From positions 1,364,001 to 1,428,000 of the forward strand of contig NZ_CP014595.1 of NCBI RefSeq assembly GCF_001687105.1: a stretch of 64,000 nt of DNA, in the 5' to 3' direction. Below the pieces are notes generated by a model that was not told the DNA's origin, made no database searches, and was given only the letters and a program-made list of their open reading frames with translations. A program made the position numbers and the translations under genes. The stretch's first letter is position 1. The number at the start of each line of letters is the position of its first letter. This stretch comes from Salipiger sp. CCB-MM3. Its GTDB lineage: Bacteria > Pseudomonadota > Alphaproteobacteria > Rhodobacterales > Rhodobacteraceae. This document shows positions 20,355 to 28,731 of this stretch, one piece after another.

Positions 20355-21467
20355 TCATCCCTTGTCGCTGGCGAACCATTCTAGCGGGTCCACGGGGGCG
20401 TCGCCCTCTCTTACCTCTATATACAGGGTTTCCGTGCGTCCAGCGCCGGAACCTTCACGTGACAGTGACGCGCTGTCAGATGCCGCATCGCCCATCAACC
20501 CCACCGGCGCGCCCTCGGGCAGGATCTCGCCGGTTTCGGCATAGCTCTCGTCCAGTCCCGCCAGCACGAACAGCAGGTCGGGCTGCGGCTCGAGAATGGT
20601 CACCAGCCCGTAATCGAGCAGCGGGCCAGAGTAGCGGACGGTGGCGGCGGTGGGTGTGGTGACCAGCGCCTGCGGCAGGGTCGCGATCACGACGCCGGGG
20701 CGTTTGACCCCCGCCGCATCCGCCTCATTCGCGCCGCGCAGCACCTGCCCGCGCACCGGCAGTTCCAGCGCGCCCTTCTGCTCATCCACCGGCGGCAGCG
20801 AGTTCGGCGCCTCGTCCGAGGTGATCTGCGCCAGACCGGAAGCGAACCCATCGAGCGTCTCGGTGGCCGAGATCAGGATCGCGGTGCGCACCGGATCCTC
20901 GGTGAAGCGTTTCGGCAGATCGGTGCGGTCGGCCACGGCCTGACTAAGCTCGGTGCGGGCCTGCTGCACGCCTGCCAACCCCTCGCGCAGCGTCTGCGCC
21001 GCGTTTTCCTGCAGCGCGCGCAACTCGGCGACCTCGTTGAGATCAGAGCGCAGCGCCTTGGCCTCCTGCGCCAGTCCCGGCGTCACCGAGGCCAGCAGCA
21101 TCCCCGCCCGCGCCGAGCCCACCGGCCCCGCCGGATGCAGCAGCGCCTCGGGGGCGGCGGTACTGCCGAGGCTCGACAGCGCACCGAGAAGCTGCGCGAT
21201 CTCCTCATCCTGCGCCGCAAGACGGCGGCTCAGTTCGGTCTCACGCACGGCGGCCTCGCGCAGCCCGTCGCGCAGCGCGGCGAGCCCGTCCTCATAAGCG
21301 GTGACGGTCTGGGTCAGTGCCCGCACCCGGTCGCGCGAGCCTTCGGCGGCATCAAGCTGCACCGAGGCTTCTTCCAGCGCCCGCGCCGCCGCCCGTGCGG
21401 CATCGCCGGGGGCCTGCGCCAGCGCAGGGCTCGCCAGAAGGCAGAGGATCAGCGCGGCGGCTCTCAT
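20355..21467 (-). CDS. envC: EnvC-like murein hydrolase activator with degenerate LytM domain
   Basis: 370 residues: signal peptide (MRAAALILCLLASPALA), a long Ala/Leu/Glu/Arg coiled coil (about 20-220) and a C-terminal LytM/M23-like domain. That domain keeps the shape of the family (LPVRGQVLRG, GVVIATLPQALV, YGLVTILEP, LYIEVREG), but the metal-binding His and Asp positions (HxxxD, HxH) are replaced, so it should not be a peptidase. That is what is expected of EnvC, which activates septal amidases rather than cutting peptidoglycan itself. Its start overlaps the gpmI stop by 4 bases. Confidence 0.88.
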   Translation of the reverse strand: MRAAALILCLLASPALAQAPGDAARAAARALEEASVQLDAAEGSRDRVRALTQTVTAYEDGLAALRDGLREAAVRETELSRRLAAQDEEIAQLLGALSSLGSTAAPEALLHPAGPVGSARAGMLLASVTPGLAQEAKALRSDLNEVAELRALQENAAQTLREGLAGVQQARTELSQAVADRTDLPKRFTEDPVRTAILISATETLDGFASGLAQITSDEAPNSLPPVDEQKGALELPVRGQVLRGANEADAAGVKRPGVVIATLPQALVTTPTAATVRYSGPLLDYGLVTILEPQPDLLFVLAGLDESYAETGEILPEGAPVGLMGDAASDSASLSREGSGAGRTETLYIEVREGDAPVDPLEWFASDKG

Positions 21468-22981
21468 TTGTCGATCAGGCTCTTCCCGGTCATCTCTTCG
21501 GGCTGCGGCAGGTTCATCAGCTGCAGCAGCGTCGGCGCGACATCGGCAAGGATGCCGTCATGCACCGTCGCACCCTCGGGCCCACCGAAGAGGATCACCG
21601 GCACCGGGTTCGTGGTATGCGCCGTGTGCGGCCCATCGGTCGCGTCGTCCCACATGGTCTCGCAGTTGCCGTGGTCGGCGATGACCACCATCGCGCCGCC
21701 GACCTTCTCGAGCGCCGCGACCACCTTGCCAAGACCCTCGTCCACCGCCTCGCAGGCTTTGATCGCCGCATCGAGATCGCCGGTGTGGCCGACCATGTCG
21801 GGGTTGGCGAAATTGGTGACGATCAGGTCATAGCCCTTCTCGATGGCATCGACGAAGCGTTCGGCCACTTCGGGCTCGGACATCTCGGGCTGCAGATCAT
21901 AGGTCGCCACTTTCGGCGACTTAGGCATGAAACGGTCCTCGCCCTCCTCCGGGGTCTCCTTGCCGCCGTTGAGGAAGAAGGTGACATGCGGGTATTTCTC
22001 GGTCTCGGCGAGGCGGAACTGCTTGAGCCCCTGCTTGGCCACCCATTCGCCCAGCGTGTTGACGATCACCCGCTTGGGGAAGGCGGTGGTCATGTACGCG
22101 TTGTGCTTGTCGGAATATTCGACCATCCCGAGCAGCGCCGAAAGCTCGGGCGTCTCACGCTCGAACCCGTCGAAGTCGGGCGCCGCGATGGCGGCGAGGA
22201 TCTCGCGCGCGCGGTCGGCGCGGAAGTTGAGGCAGAAGAAACCGTCGCCCGCCTTCAGCCCCTCATAGCCGCCCACGACGGTGGCGGGGATGAACTCGTC
22301 GGTCTTGTCCTTGGCGTAACTCTGGCTGACGGCGGTCACGGCATCGGGCGCGCTCTCGCCCTCGCCCTTGATCATCGCGTCATAGGCCGTCTCGACGCGC
22401 TCCCAGCGGTTGTCGCGGTCCATGGCATAGTAGCGGCCGATCACGGTGCCGATGCTGGCGCCTTCGGGCAGGCTACCCGCAAGGTCCTTCATGAACCCCT
22501 CGCCTGACTTCGGCGCCACGTCGCGGCCATCGGTGATCGCGTGCAGCACCACCTCGAGCCCCTGATCCACCAGCAGCTTCACCGCCGCCTTGATGTGCTC
22601 GATATGCCCATGCACGCCGCCATCCGAGACCACGCCCATCAGATGCGCGCGGCCGCCCGCGGCTTTCACCGTGGCGGCGAAGTCCAGAATGGCCTCGTTC
22701 TTGAAGAAGGACCCATCCTCGATCGACAGGTCGATCTGGCCCAGATCCATCGCCACCACCCGGCCCGCGCCGATGTTGGTGTGACCCACTTCCGAGTTGC
22801 CCATCTGGCCCGACGGCAGGCCCACGTCCGGCCCGAAGGTGATCAGCGTGGCATGCGGGCAGGTTGCATAGAGCTTGTCCATGGTCGGCGTCTTGGCCAG
22901 CGCCGGGGCGTTATACGCCGTCTCGTCGCGCAGGCCCCAGCCGTCGAGGATGGTCAGGACAACGGGTTTCGGAGTGGTCAT
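21464..22981 (-). CDS. gpmI: 2,3-bisphosphoglycerate-independent phosphoglycerate mutase
   Basis: 505-residue cytoplasmic glycolytic enzyme interconverting 3- and 2-phosphoglycerate. LTILDGWG holds the first metal Asp (residue 13) and GQMGNSEVGH the phosphorylated Ser63. Later VVIADHGNCE supplies the second metal site. Length and motifs are canonical. It heads the minus-strand group gpmI-envC-ctpA, with a 4-base overlap to envC, tying a glycolytic gene to cell-envelope genes. Confidence 0.96.
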   Translation of the reverse strand: MTTPKPVVLTILDGWGLRDETAYNAPALAKTPTMDKLYATCPHATLITFGPDVGLPSGQMGNSEVGHTNIGAGRVVAMDLGQIDLSIEDGSFFKNEAILDFAATVKAAGGRAHLMGVVSDGGVHGHIEHIKAAVKLLVDQGLEVVLHAITDGRDVAPKSGEGFMKDLAGSLPEGASIGTVIGRYYAMDRDNRWERVETAYDAMIKGEGESAPDAVTAVSQSYAKDKTDEFIPATVVGGYEGLKAGDGFFCLNFRADRAREILAAIAAPDFDGFERETPELSALLGMVEYSDKHNAYMTTAFPKRVIVNTLGEWVAKQGLKQFRLAETEKYPHVTFFLNGGKETPEEGEDRFMPKSPKVATYDLQPEMSEPEVAERFVDAIEKGYDLIVTNFANPDMVGHTGDLDAAIKACEAVDEGLGKVVAALEKVGGAMVVIADHGNCETMWDDATDGPHTAHTTNPVPVILFGGPEGATVHDGILADVAPTLLQLMNLPQPEEMTGKSLIDK

Positions 22982-23027
22982 GCTGCAACGCCCTCATGCT
23001 CTCAATGTCACGAGCGGTGTAGCAGCC

Positions 23028-23058
23028 CGGCGCGGCGATGTGGAGAGCCGCCGCGCCG
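23028..23058 (-). terminator. Hairpin downstream of the TRAP operon
   Basis: CGGCGCGGCG and CGCCGCGCCG form a perfect 10-bp stem with an 11-base loop, 6 bases past the dctM stop. No T-run follows on the minus strand, so it may stabilise the mRNA end rather than terminate alone. Confidence 0.5.
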
Positions 23059-23064
23059 AGAGGC

Positions 23065-24348
23065 TCAGCCGAAGATCAGTTTCGGCACGAAGAGCGAGAT
23101 CTGCGGCAGGTAGGTGATCAGCAGCAGCACGATCACGTTGACCACCACGAAGGGCCAGACCCCGGCGATGATCTGCGTCACCGGTTTGCCCAGCGTCGAG
23201 GAGGCCACGAAGATGTCGAGCCCGAACGGCGGCGTGATCATCCCCAGAGAGATGTTCAGCGTGACGATCATGCCAAAATGCACCGGGTCGATCCCCAGCG
23301 ATTGCGCCACGGGAAAGAGCGGCGGCACAAGGATCAGCATGGCCGAGTTCGGGTCGATGAACATGCCCGCGATGAAGAAGCACAGGTTGGCGACCATCAG
23401 GAAAGTGATCCAGCCCGCGTCCACCGAGTCGAGCAGCGAGATGATCCCGTTCGGCACCTGCGCCAGCGTCACGAAGAAAGAGATCAGCCCGCCCATCGCC
23501 AGCAGCACGAAGATGATCGCGGTGTTGATCGCGCTGCGTTCGGTGATGGTGAAGAGGTCGCGCCACGTCAGGCTGCGCAGGATGACCGCCTCGACCACGA
23601 TGGCATAGACCACGCTGACCGCCGCTGCCTCGGTCGGGGTGATGATGCCTGAGTAGATGCCGCCCAGAATGATCACCGGCATCCCCAGCGCCCATTTCGC
23701 CTGCCAGATGGCACAGAGCCGCTCGGACCACGGCATGCGCGGCTCGCGGGTGACGCCGCCCTTGCCCGCTTCCAGCCAGACAAAGAGCGCGAAGGCGAGG
23801 CCGAGCACGATGCCCACCGCCAACCCGCCCGCGAACAGCCGCGAGATCGACGTGCCGGTCATCCAGCCGTAGACGATGAGGGTGATTGACGGCGGGATCA
23901 GCAGCGAGGTCTCGGCGCTGGCAACCAGCAGGCCAAGGCTGAACTTGTCGGAGTAGCCTGCCCGCTTCATCTCGGGGTAGACCATCCGGCCCATGGCCGC
24001 GACGGTGGCCGGGGCCGAGCCCGAGACCGCGCCGAAGGCCATGGAACCGCCAACCACCACATGTCCGATGCCGCCGCGGGTGTGGCCGACGAGGGCCTTG
24101 ACCACGTTGACCAACTGCGCGGCGATCTGCCCGGCGCCCATCAGGTTGGCGGCAAAGATGAAAAAGGGGATGGCCAGCAGCGTCGTATGGTCGATGCCGC
24201 CGACGATCTTCTGCACGATCGCCGGGTCGGGCAGGCGCGCGTAGAACATCTCTTTGTAGGCCAGCGCGGGCACACCGAGCACCAGCAGCATCTCGAACCC
24301 GGTCAGCAGCAGCGCGACCGCAAGGAGGATGATCAGGATCAGCATCAC
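23065..24348 (-). CDS. dctM: TRAP transporter large permease DctM
   Basis: 427 residues with about 12 hydrophobic segments, the ion-coupled membrane subunit of a tripartite ATP-independent periplasmic transporter. Family landmarks include VGHTRGGIGHVVVGGSMAFGAVSGSAPATVAAMG, SAETSLLIPPSI and NLSLGMITPPFGLDIF-type text (ISLGMITPPFGL). It overlaps the dctQ stop by 4 bases, so the two membrane subunits are coupled. Substrate is set by DctP and is probably an organic acid; not resolved. Confidence 0.95.
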   Translation of the reverse strand: MMLILIILLAVALLLTGFEMLLVLGVPALAYKEMFYARLPDPAIVQKIVGGIDHTTLLAIPFFIFAANLMGAGQIAAQLVNVVKALVGHTRGGIGHVVVGGSMAFGAVSGSAPATVAAMGRMVYPEMKRAGYSDKFSLGLLVASAETSLLIPPSITLIVYGWMTGTSISRLFAGGLAVGIVLGLAFALFVWLEAGKGGVTREPRMPWSERLCAIWQAKWALGMPVIILGGIYSGIITPTEAAAVSVVYAIVVEAVILRSLTWRDLFTITERSAINTAIIFVLLAMGGLISFFVTLAQVPNGIISLLDSVDAGWITFLMVANLCFFIAGMFIDPNSAMLILVPPLFPVAQSLGIDPVHFGMIVTLNISLGMITPPFGLDIFVASSTLGKPVTQIIAGVWPFVVVNVIVLLLITYLPQISLFVPKLIFG

Positions 24349-24842
24349 TCAACCTCCGCCTGCGCCGCGAAGCGGTCGATCACGCCAAAGAGGCTCAGCC
24401 CGTAGCGCAGCGCCAGCAGCAGAAAGCCGATGACCGGCGCGAGGTAGATCAGCCCCATCGGAATGCCGAGCGTCGGCGAGGTCTGGCCGGATTTGAGCAC
24501 GAACTCAACCATCTGCACGCCCAGCCACGCCACATAGAGCGAGAACAGCAGCCCGACCGTGTCGATCAGGCGCAGCAGCCAGCGCCGCGCGCCCTCGGGC
24601 AGCTTGTCGCGCAGGTTGGTGATGCCCACATGCTTGCCCCGCTCCAGCGCGAGACCGAGCGCGAGGAACACCAGAAACAGGTTCATCAGCCGCACCGCTT
24701 CCTCAATCCAGGCAAAACGGCTGGCCATGGTGCCGCCAAACTCGCGCATTACCACCGAGCCGAAGAACAGCGCCACCATCAGCAGGAACAGCGCCACAAG
24801 GATCGTGCGCTCGACCCTTCGCAGCAGGTTGAGGAATGTCAT
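24345..24842 (-). CDS. dctQ: TRAP transporter small permease DctQ
   Basis: 165 residues with four membrane segments and the FAWIEEAVRLMNLFLVFLALGLALERGKHVGI block that defines DctQ. The start at 24842 is chosen because CGGAGAT precedes it and the protein then begins MTFLNLLRRVERTIL, typical of the family; a frame extends 50 codons upstream into the dctP end but lacks family sequence. It overlaps dctM by 4 bases. Confidence 0.92.
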   Translation of the reverse strand: MTFLNLLRRVERTILVALFLLMVALFFGSVVMREFGGTMASRFAWIEEAVRLMNLFLVFLALGLALERGKHVGITNLRDKLPEGARRWLLRLIDTVGLLFSLYVAWLGVQMVEFVLKSGQTSPTLGIPMGLIYLAPVIGFLLLALRYGLSLFGVIDRFAAQAEVE

Positions 24843-24870
24843 GGGCGATCTCCGGATGCGGCTTGCAAAG

Positions 24871-24894
24871 AGGCGCCCGGAGAACCGGACGCCT
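24871..24894 (-). promoter_or_regulatory. Intercistronic hairpin between dctP and dctQ
   Basis: AGGCGCCCGG and CCGGACGCCT (plus-strand order) form a 10-bp stem with one G-U pair and a 4-base loop in the 97-base gap. A short CTTT follows on the minus strand. Such hairpins after a binding-protein gene usually favour higher expression of the binding protein than of the membrane subunits; that role is inferred. Confidence 0.55.
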
Positions 24895-24939
24895 TGTAAG
24901 GTCTTGGAACTTCTGGATGTGCGCCGAGGCGCAGGGGGC

Positions 24940-25944
24940 TCACTCGGCCGCCGCCTCCTCGTAGGCCGCGAGCAGCGCCGCGCCGGCATCACCGGCCTTG
25001 GCGAGATAGGCCTCGGAGGCCGGGCCCCAGGTCAGCTCGCGCAGCTCGGCGCGCTCTTCGGGCGCTGCAACGCGCACATTGGTGCCAGCCGCTTCGATCA
25101 CTTCGAGCGCCTCGGCAACCGCCGCTGCCTTATGCGCGGTCAGCTCGGGGATCACCTCGGCAAAGGCACCTTCGATCACGTCCTGATACTCGACCGGCAG
25201 GCTGTCCCAGAACATCGGATTGAACAGCACCACATCTTCCATCGCGCCGTGATCGGACACCACGAGGTTCTCCTGCACTTCGTAGAACTTCATGTTCTTG
25301 ATGGTGTCGAGCGGGTTCTCTTCGCCGTCGACGACGCCGGTCTGCAGCGAGGTGTAAAGCTCGCCGAAGGGCAGCGCGATGGCCGAAGCGCCAAGCGCGT
25401 TGAACTGTTCGATGAGGATCGAGCTGTCCATCACGCGGAACTTCTGGTCGGCAAAATCGGCAAGGTTGTCGAGCGGCTTGTTCGAGGTGAACTGCTTCTT
25501 GCCGTTGGGCCAGAGCATCAGCGCCACCATGCCCTTGTCGGCGAAGGTTTCCAGCAGCGCCTGACCGAAGGGACCGTCGCGCAGGGCCTGCGCCTCGGCG
25601 GCATCCTCGGGCAGCAGATAGGGGATATCGAGGATCGAGACCGCCGGGTTGAAACCGCCGAGGAAGGCGGCGGGGGCCACGGTGCCCTCGATGGTGCCAA
25701 GCTGCACGCCTTCGTTCATCTGGCGCTGGTTGCCCAACTGGCCCTGCGGGAAGATCTGCAGTTCGACCGCGCCACCGGTCCGCTCTTTGACCAGCTCCGC
25801 CACCTTCTCGAGGTGCACGTGACGGCTCTGCGCCGTGCTCTCGAGATGGCCGATCTTGGCCACGAATTCCTGCGCCGAGGCGGCACCGGAAACAAGCGAA
25901 AGGGCGAGCGCGAGCGCGGCGCCGGCAAAGCGGGTCGTGACCAT
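24940..25944 (-). CDS. dctP: TRAP transporter substrate-binding protein DctP
   Basis: 334 residues with a signal peptide (MVTTRFAGAALALALSLVSGAASA) and a DctP-type periplasmic binding fold: VELQIFPQGQLGNQRQMNEGVQLG, KFRVMDSSILIEQFNALGA (Arg that salt-bridges the carboxylate substrate) and PFGELYTSLQTGVVDGEENPLDTI. These features indicate an organic-acid ligand but not which one. First gene of dctP-dctQ-dctM. Confidence 0.94.
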   Translation of the reverse strand: MVTTRFAGAALALALSLVSGAASAQEFVAKIGHLESTAQSRHVHLEKVAELVKERTGGAVELQIFPQGQLGNQRQMNEGVQLGTIEGTVAPAAFLGGFNPAVSILDIPYLLPEDAAEAQALRDGPFGQALLETFADKGMVALMLWPNGKKQFTSNKPLDNLADFADQKFRVMDSSILIEQFNALGASAIALPFGELYTSLQTGVVDGEENPLDTIKNMKFYEVQENLVVSDHGAMEDVVLFNPMFWDSLPVEYQDVIEGAFAEVIPELTAHKAAAVAEALEVIEAAGTNVRVAAPEERAELRELTWGPASEAYLAKAGDAGAALLAAYEEAAAE

Positions 25945-26110
25945 ACGGGTGTTCTCCAGAAATTTTCGACGGCACTAGCTACCGGGCGGAGCGGGCGCAA
26001 GTCAAAGTGAACGCGCTGTGAGCGGCAGCGGTGGCGCGTAGCAGGTCGGCGGTGGGCAGTTTTTGGGCAGAGTTTTCGCGCTAAGATAAGCCCACGCATC
26101 CCCCGGCCAG

Positions 26111-26144
26111 AAAAAAGCGGCCCGCTTGCCAGGAAACGGGCCGC
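26111..26144 (-). terminator. Rho-independent terminator of the DUF6455 operon
   Basis: GCGGCCCG (26117-26124) and CGGGCCGC (26137-26144) form a perfect 8-bp stem. Read on the minus strand the stem is followed by TTTTTT (26111-26116). It is 39 bases past the last DUF6455 gene. Confidence 0.85.
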
Positions 26145-26182
26145 AGTCGGATGCACTCCCCTCTCAAAAAAGTGCACCTAGC

Positions 26183-26437
26183 TCAGTGAAGGCGCCTCAG
26201 CCGCGACAGCGGTCCTGCGATGCGGCAGCCCGGCGGCGGCGCCTTTGCAACATTATGCTGGACGGCCAGCCACTTCTCGCATTGCTCGACCAGCGCGCAG
26301 CCGCGGCAGGCGGCCACCATAACCTCGTAATCCTCGGCCCTCAGACGTCCCTCGCGCAGCGCCACGCTGAGGTTGACGCCCATGACCCGTGCCACGCTGC
26401 GGGTCATCCAGAAATGCCGCGCCGTGTCTCCAAGCAT
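26183..26437 (-). CDS. DUF6455-family small four-Cys protein, paralogue 3 of 3
   Basis: 84 residues, no signal peptide or membrane segment. Starts MLGDTARHFWMTRSVARVMGVNL, then carries CRGCALVEQCEKWL and a fourth Cys in PPPGCRIAG. The CxxC-x5-C-xn-C pattern is shared with the two genes just upstream and looks like a metal or Fe-S site. AAGAGGTG precedes the start and overlaps the previous gene's end region. Function is unknown; membership of DUF6455, a mostly Rhodobacteraceae family, is from memory of the pattern. Confidence 0.8.
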   Translation of the reverse strand: MLGDTARHFWMTRSVARVMGVNLSVALREGRLRAEDYEVMVAACRGCALVEQCEKWLAVQHNVAKAPPPGCRIAGPLSRLRRLH

Positions 26438-26440
26438 CGC

Positions 26441-26770
26441 TCACACCTCTTGGACGAGTTCACCCTGCAACGCCGCGAAAGTGCGGCTGTTCACGCAGTC
26501 CTCGGGGCAGGCCCGCGGCGCATCGCCCTCGGATCCGGCCTCCATCGGTTCGAGATGACCAAGCCAGCGGTCACAGCCCTCGGCCCAGAGGCAGCCCCGG
26601 CAACGCCCGACCATCGCGGCCCAGTCGCTCTGCGGCAGCAGCCCATGATCCTGCGCCGCCACCAGATCAACGCCGGTGGCGCGGGCCATCCGCTGCACGC
26701 GCCAGAAATGCGCGCGCTCATCACCCAGCGGCATCGGGCGCGGACCGCGTTTCATGCAGGCAGAGATCAT
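26441..26770 (-). CDS. DUF6455-family small four-Cys protein, paralogue 2 of 3
   Basis: 109 residues from the ATG at 26770, which has an excellent GGGAGGT binding site lying within the stop region of the upstream paralogue. The conserved part reads HFWRVQRMARATGVDL ... CRGCLWAEGCDRWL ... APRACPEDCVNSR, so it has the same CxxC-x5-C-xn-C pattern plus one extra Cys. A longer frame to 26911 overlaps the neighbouring gene and has no binding site. Confidence 0.8.
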   Translation of the reverse strand: MISACMKRGPRPMPLGDERAHFWRVQRMARATGVDLVAAQDHGLLPQSDWAAMVGRCRGCLWAEGCDRWLGHLEPMEAGSEGDAPRACPEDCVNSRTFAALQGELVQEV

Positions 26771-26774
26771 CGCC

Positions 26775-27032
26775 TTACCTCCCTGCAAGCTGCTGGAAGA
26801 GATCGGCGTTGCGGCAATAAGAGGGCGTGGCCTCGGCCTTGCCCTTCTGCGCCGCGATCCAATGTTCGCAGGTATCGGGATGGGTGCAGCCGGTGCAGGC
26901 AAACACCGCATCCTCCAGCGCGCTGAAGCTGAGCTTGCCGCGCATCATCTGCTCTTCAAGATCGACCCCCACAGCGCTTGCCATATGGTCGACCAGCGCG
27001 GCGTGGCGTTTGAAATCCCTTGCTCCGGGCAT
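26775..27032 (-). CDS. DUF6455-family small four-Cys protein, paralogue 1 of 3
   Basis: 85 residues, first of three tandem homologues on the minus strand. It begins MPGARDFKRHAALVDHMASAVGVDLEEQ and has CTGCTHPDTCEHWI and a fourth Cys in PSYCRNADLF. The start at 27032 follows GGGGAGA. The promoter is probably in the 91 bases before it. The three copies differ strongly from each other outside the Cys motif, so the duplication is old. Confidence 0.8.
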   Translation of the reverse strand: MPGARDFKRHAALVDHMASAVGVDLEEQMMRGKLSFSALEDAVFACTGCTHPDTCEHWIAAQKGKAEATPSYCRNADLFQQLAGR

Positions 27033-27123
27033 GGCATATCTCCCCGTTGTTCGGCCCTGATGGCCGTTTCCTCGGGGTGATCCTATCAAAGGCTGCCGCT
27101 GCCGCCCTTGATGCACATCAACG

Positions 27124-27834
27124 TCAGACCCCGCCGCCGGCCTGAACCGCCGCGACAGTGCGGCGCACGGCGTCGATTCGCGCGGAATTCGGCGGATGGG
27201 TGCCGAGGAAGCGGTTGCCGGGATCGGGCAGACGCTCGAAGAACCGGGCACCGCGGATCGGATCGAAGCCCGCGCGCATGGTGATCACCGTGCCCAACTC
27301 GTCCGCTTCCAGCTCATAGTTCTTGGTGAACGTGCGCGCACCGACAGAGGCGCCGAACTCTTCGGCGCTGCGCACCGAAGCCTCGTCGGCACCGGTCATC
27401 GCGGCGATGCCCGAGAAGATGATCGCACCGATGGCGGCATCTTCCTGCACCCGGTCGAGATGGCCAAGAATATGATGCGACGCCTCATGCCCCATGACGA
27501 AGGCCAGCTCGTCAGCATTCTGCGCCTCGCGGATCAGCGCGAGGTTGAATGCCAGCACCGGGCGGCCCTGACTGTCGCGGGTCTGAAAGGCGTTGGGTTC
27601 TTCGTCCGGGCGGTCGTCGACCACGATCAGGAAGTCGCAGTTCGACCCTTTGTAAGAGATCGACCGGCACTGCTGCTCGGCCACCGGCTCGACGCGGTCC
27701 ACCACGTCGACGAATTGCTGCGCCGCGCGCGATCCGGTCCCGGCAAGCGGATCGCCGCCCCCGGGCACCGACGAGATCGGCACCGCCGTACAGGCAGAGA
27801 TCAGGACAAACAGAAGGGGCAGAATTCGGCGCAT
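27124..27834 (-). CDS. M48-family zinc metalloprotease lipoprotein
   Basis: 236 residues. The N-terminus MRRILPLLFVLISAC is a signal peptide ending in a lipobox, so the protein should be lipid-anchored in the envelope. VMGHEASHHILGHL contains the HExxH zinc motif and NYELEADELG the third ligand Glu; GTHPPNSARI near the end is typical of M48 proteases such as LoiP/BepA. It likely degrades misfolded envelope proteins. An upstream in-frame start at 27861 lacks a binding site and would place the signal peptide internally. Confidence 0.9.
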   Translation of the reverse strand: MRRILPLLFVLISACTAVPISSVPGGGDPLAGTGSRAAQQFVDVVDRVEPVAEQQCRSISYKGSNCDFLIVVDDRPDEEPNAFQTRDSQGRPVLAFNLALIREAQNADELAFVMGHEASHHILGHLDRVQEDAAIGAIIFSGIAAMTGADEASVRSAEEFGASVGARTFTKNYELEADELGTVITMRAGFDPIRGARFFERLPDPGNRFLGTHPPNSARIDAVRRTVAAVQAGGGV

Positions 27835-28076
27835 GTGGCGGCTCGCTCCGGGTCTGGACATAAGGTCACGATAGGGGCCACCGGCGGGGCGCGCCAGTGC
27901 AGCCGTCAACAGATGGCAGCATTGTGCCTTAAACGTATCGCCCCAATGCCGCCGGCTCCATGCAGGCTGGGCTTTGCACCGCTCAAAGGCCTGCCCAGCC
28001 TCGCTTACGCAAGTTTCCGTGACGCGACCAAAATTCCGGATTGTCTGCCGATGCATTACGCGTCTAGGCTGAGACC

Positions 28077-28322
28077 ATGTTCAGTATCGAGCACGAATTC
28101 GACGCCACCGTTGTGACCCTCGTGGACGAGGGCGAACCGCATCTTCAGGAAGACGTGGTCGTCTCGAGCTTTGAGGAATGCGTCACGGTCGAGCAATATG
28201 ACCCGCGCACCGACAAGGTGAATAAAATCACCCTTTCGATGACGCAGATGCGCGACCTCGCCGCCGCGATCAGCCTTCCCGAGGGCGTCTATACAAGGCA
28301 GGGCAGCGACACCGACGAGTGA
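28077..28322 (+). CDS. Conserved hypothetical protein, 81 aa
   Basis: A small acidic protein beginning MFSIEHEFDATVVTLVDEGE, with EECVTVEQYDPRTDKVNKITLSMTQMRDLAAAI. I recall near-identical proteins across Rhodobacteraceae but no function. No signal peptide or membrane segment. It diverges from the M48 gene across 242 bases and converges with the DUF167 gene with no spacer: its TGA ends at 28322 and the other stop begins at 28323. Confidence 0.75.
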   Translation: MFSIEHEFDATVVTLVDEGEPHLQEDVVVSSFEECVTVEQYDPRTDKVNKITLSMTQMRDLAAAISLPEGVYTRQGSDTDE

Positions 28323-28580
28323 TCAGCCCTCGACCCGGAAGGCCTTGTCGCGCGACGTCGCGCCGCGGATCAGCGTCAGCCGGGATTTTGGCACCCCCAG
28401 CGCCTTTGACAGCAGCTTGACCACAGCGTCATTCGCCTTGCCGTTCTCCGGCACGGTGGTGACATAGACGCGGATCTGCCCATCCTCCTCGCGGACCTCG
28501 TTGCGCGAGGCCTTTGGGGTCACGCGGACCTCCAGCACCGCCCCGGGCGCGGCGAGATGGGTGAGGTCGGGTTTGGCCAT
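28323..28580 (-). CDS. DUF167 (YggU) family protein
   Basis: 85 residues with the family core LEVRVTPKASRNEV, VYVTTVPENGKANDAVVKLLSKALGVPKSRLTLIRGATSRDKAFRV. Structures of YggU homologues are known, the function is not. The start at 28580 follows CGAGGAG; the frame continues upstream but without family sequence. It abuts the convergent 81-aa gene. Confidence 0.9.
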   Translation of the reverse strand: MAKPDLTHLAAPGAVLEVRVTPKASRNEVREEDGQIRVYVTTVPENGKANDAVVKLLSKALGVPKSRLTLIRGATSRDKAFRVEG

Positions 28581-28731
28581 GACGGGGGCTCCTCGCAGCT
28601 TTTCCGCTCTTCCTATCAAGTCATCGCGCCGGGCGCATCCCGCGCCACACCCGGGCTCGGCGCGCATCGCAACCGGTTGAAACCGCGCCGCCAAAGGCAG
28701 ACATAGGAGGCGACTGAACGAGGAGACGGCG

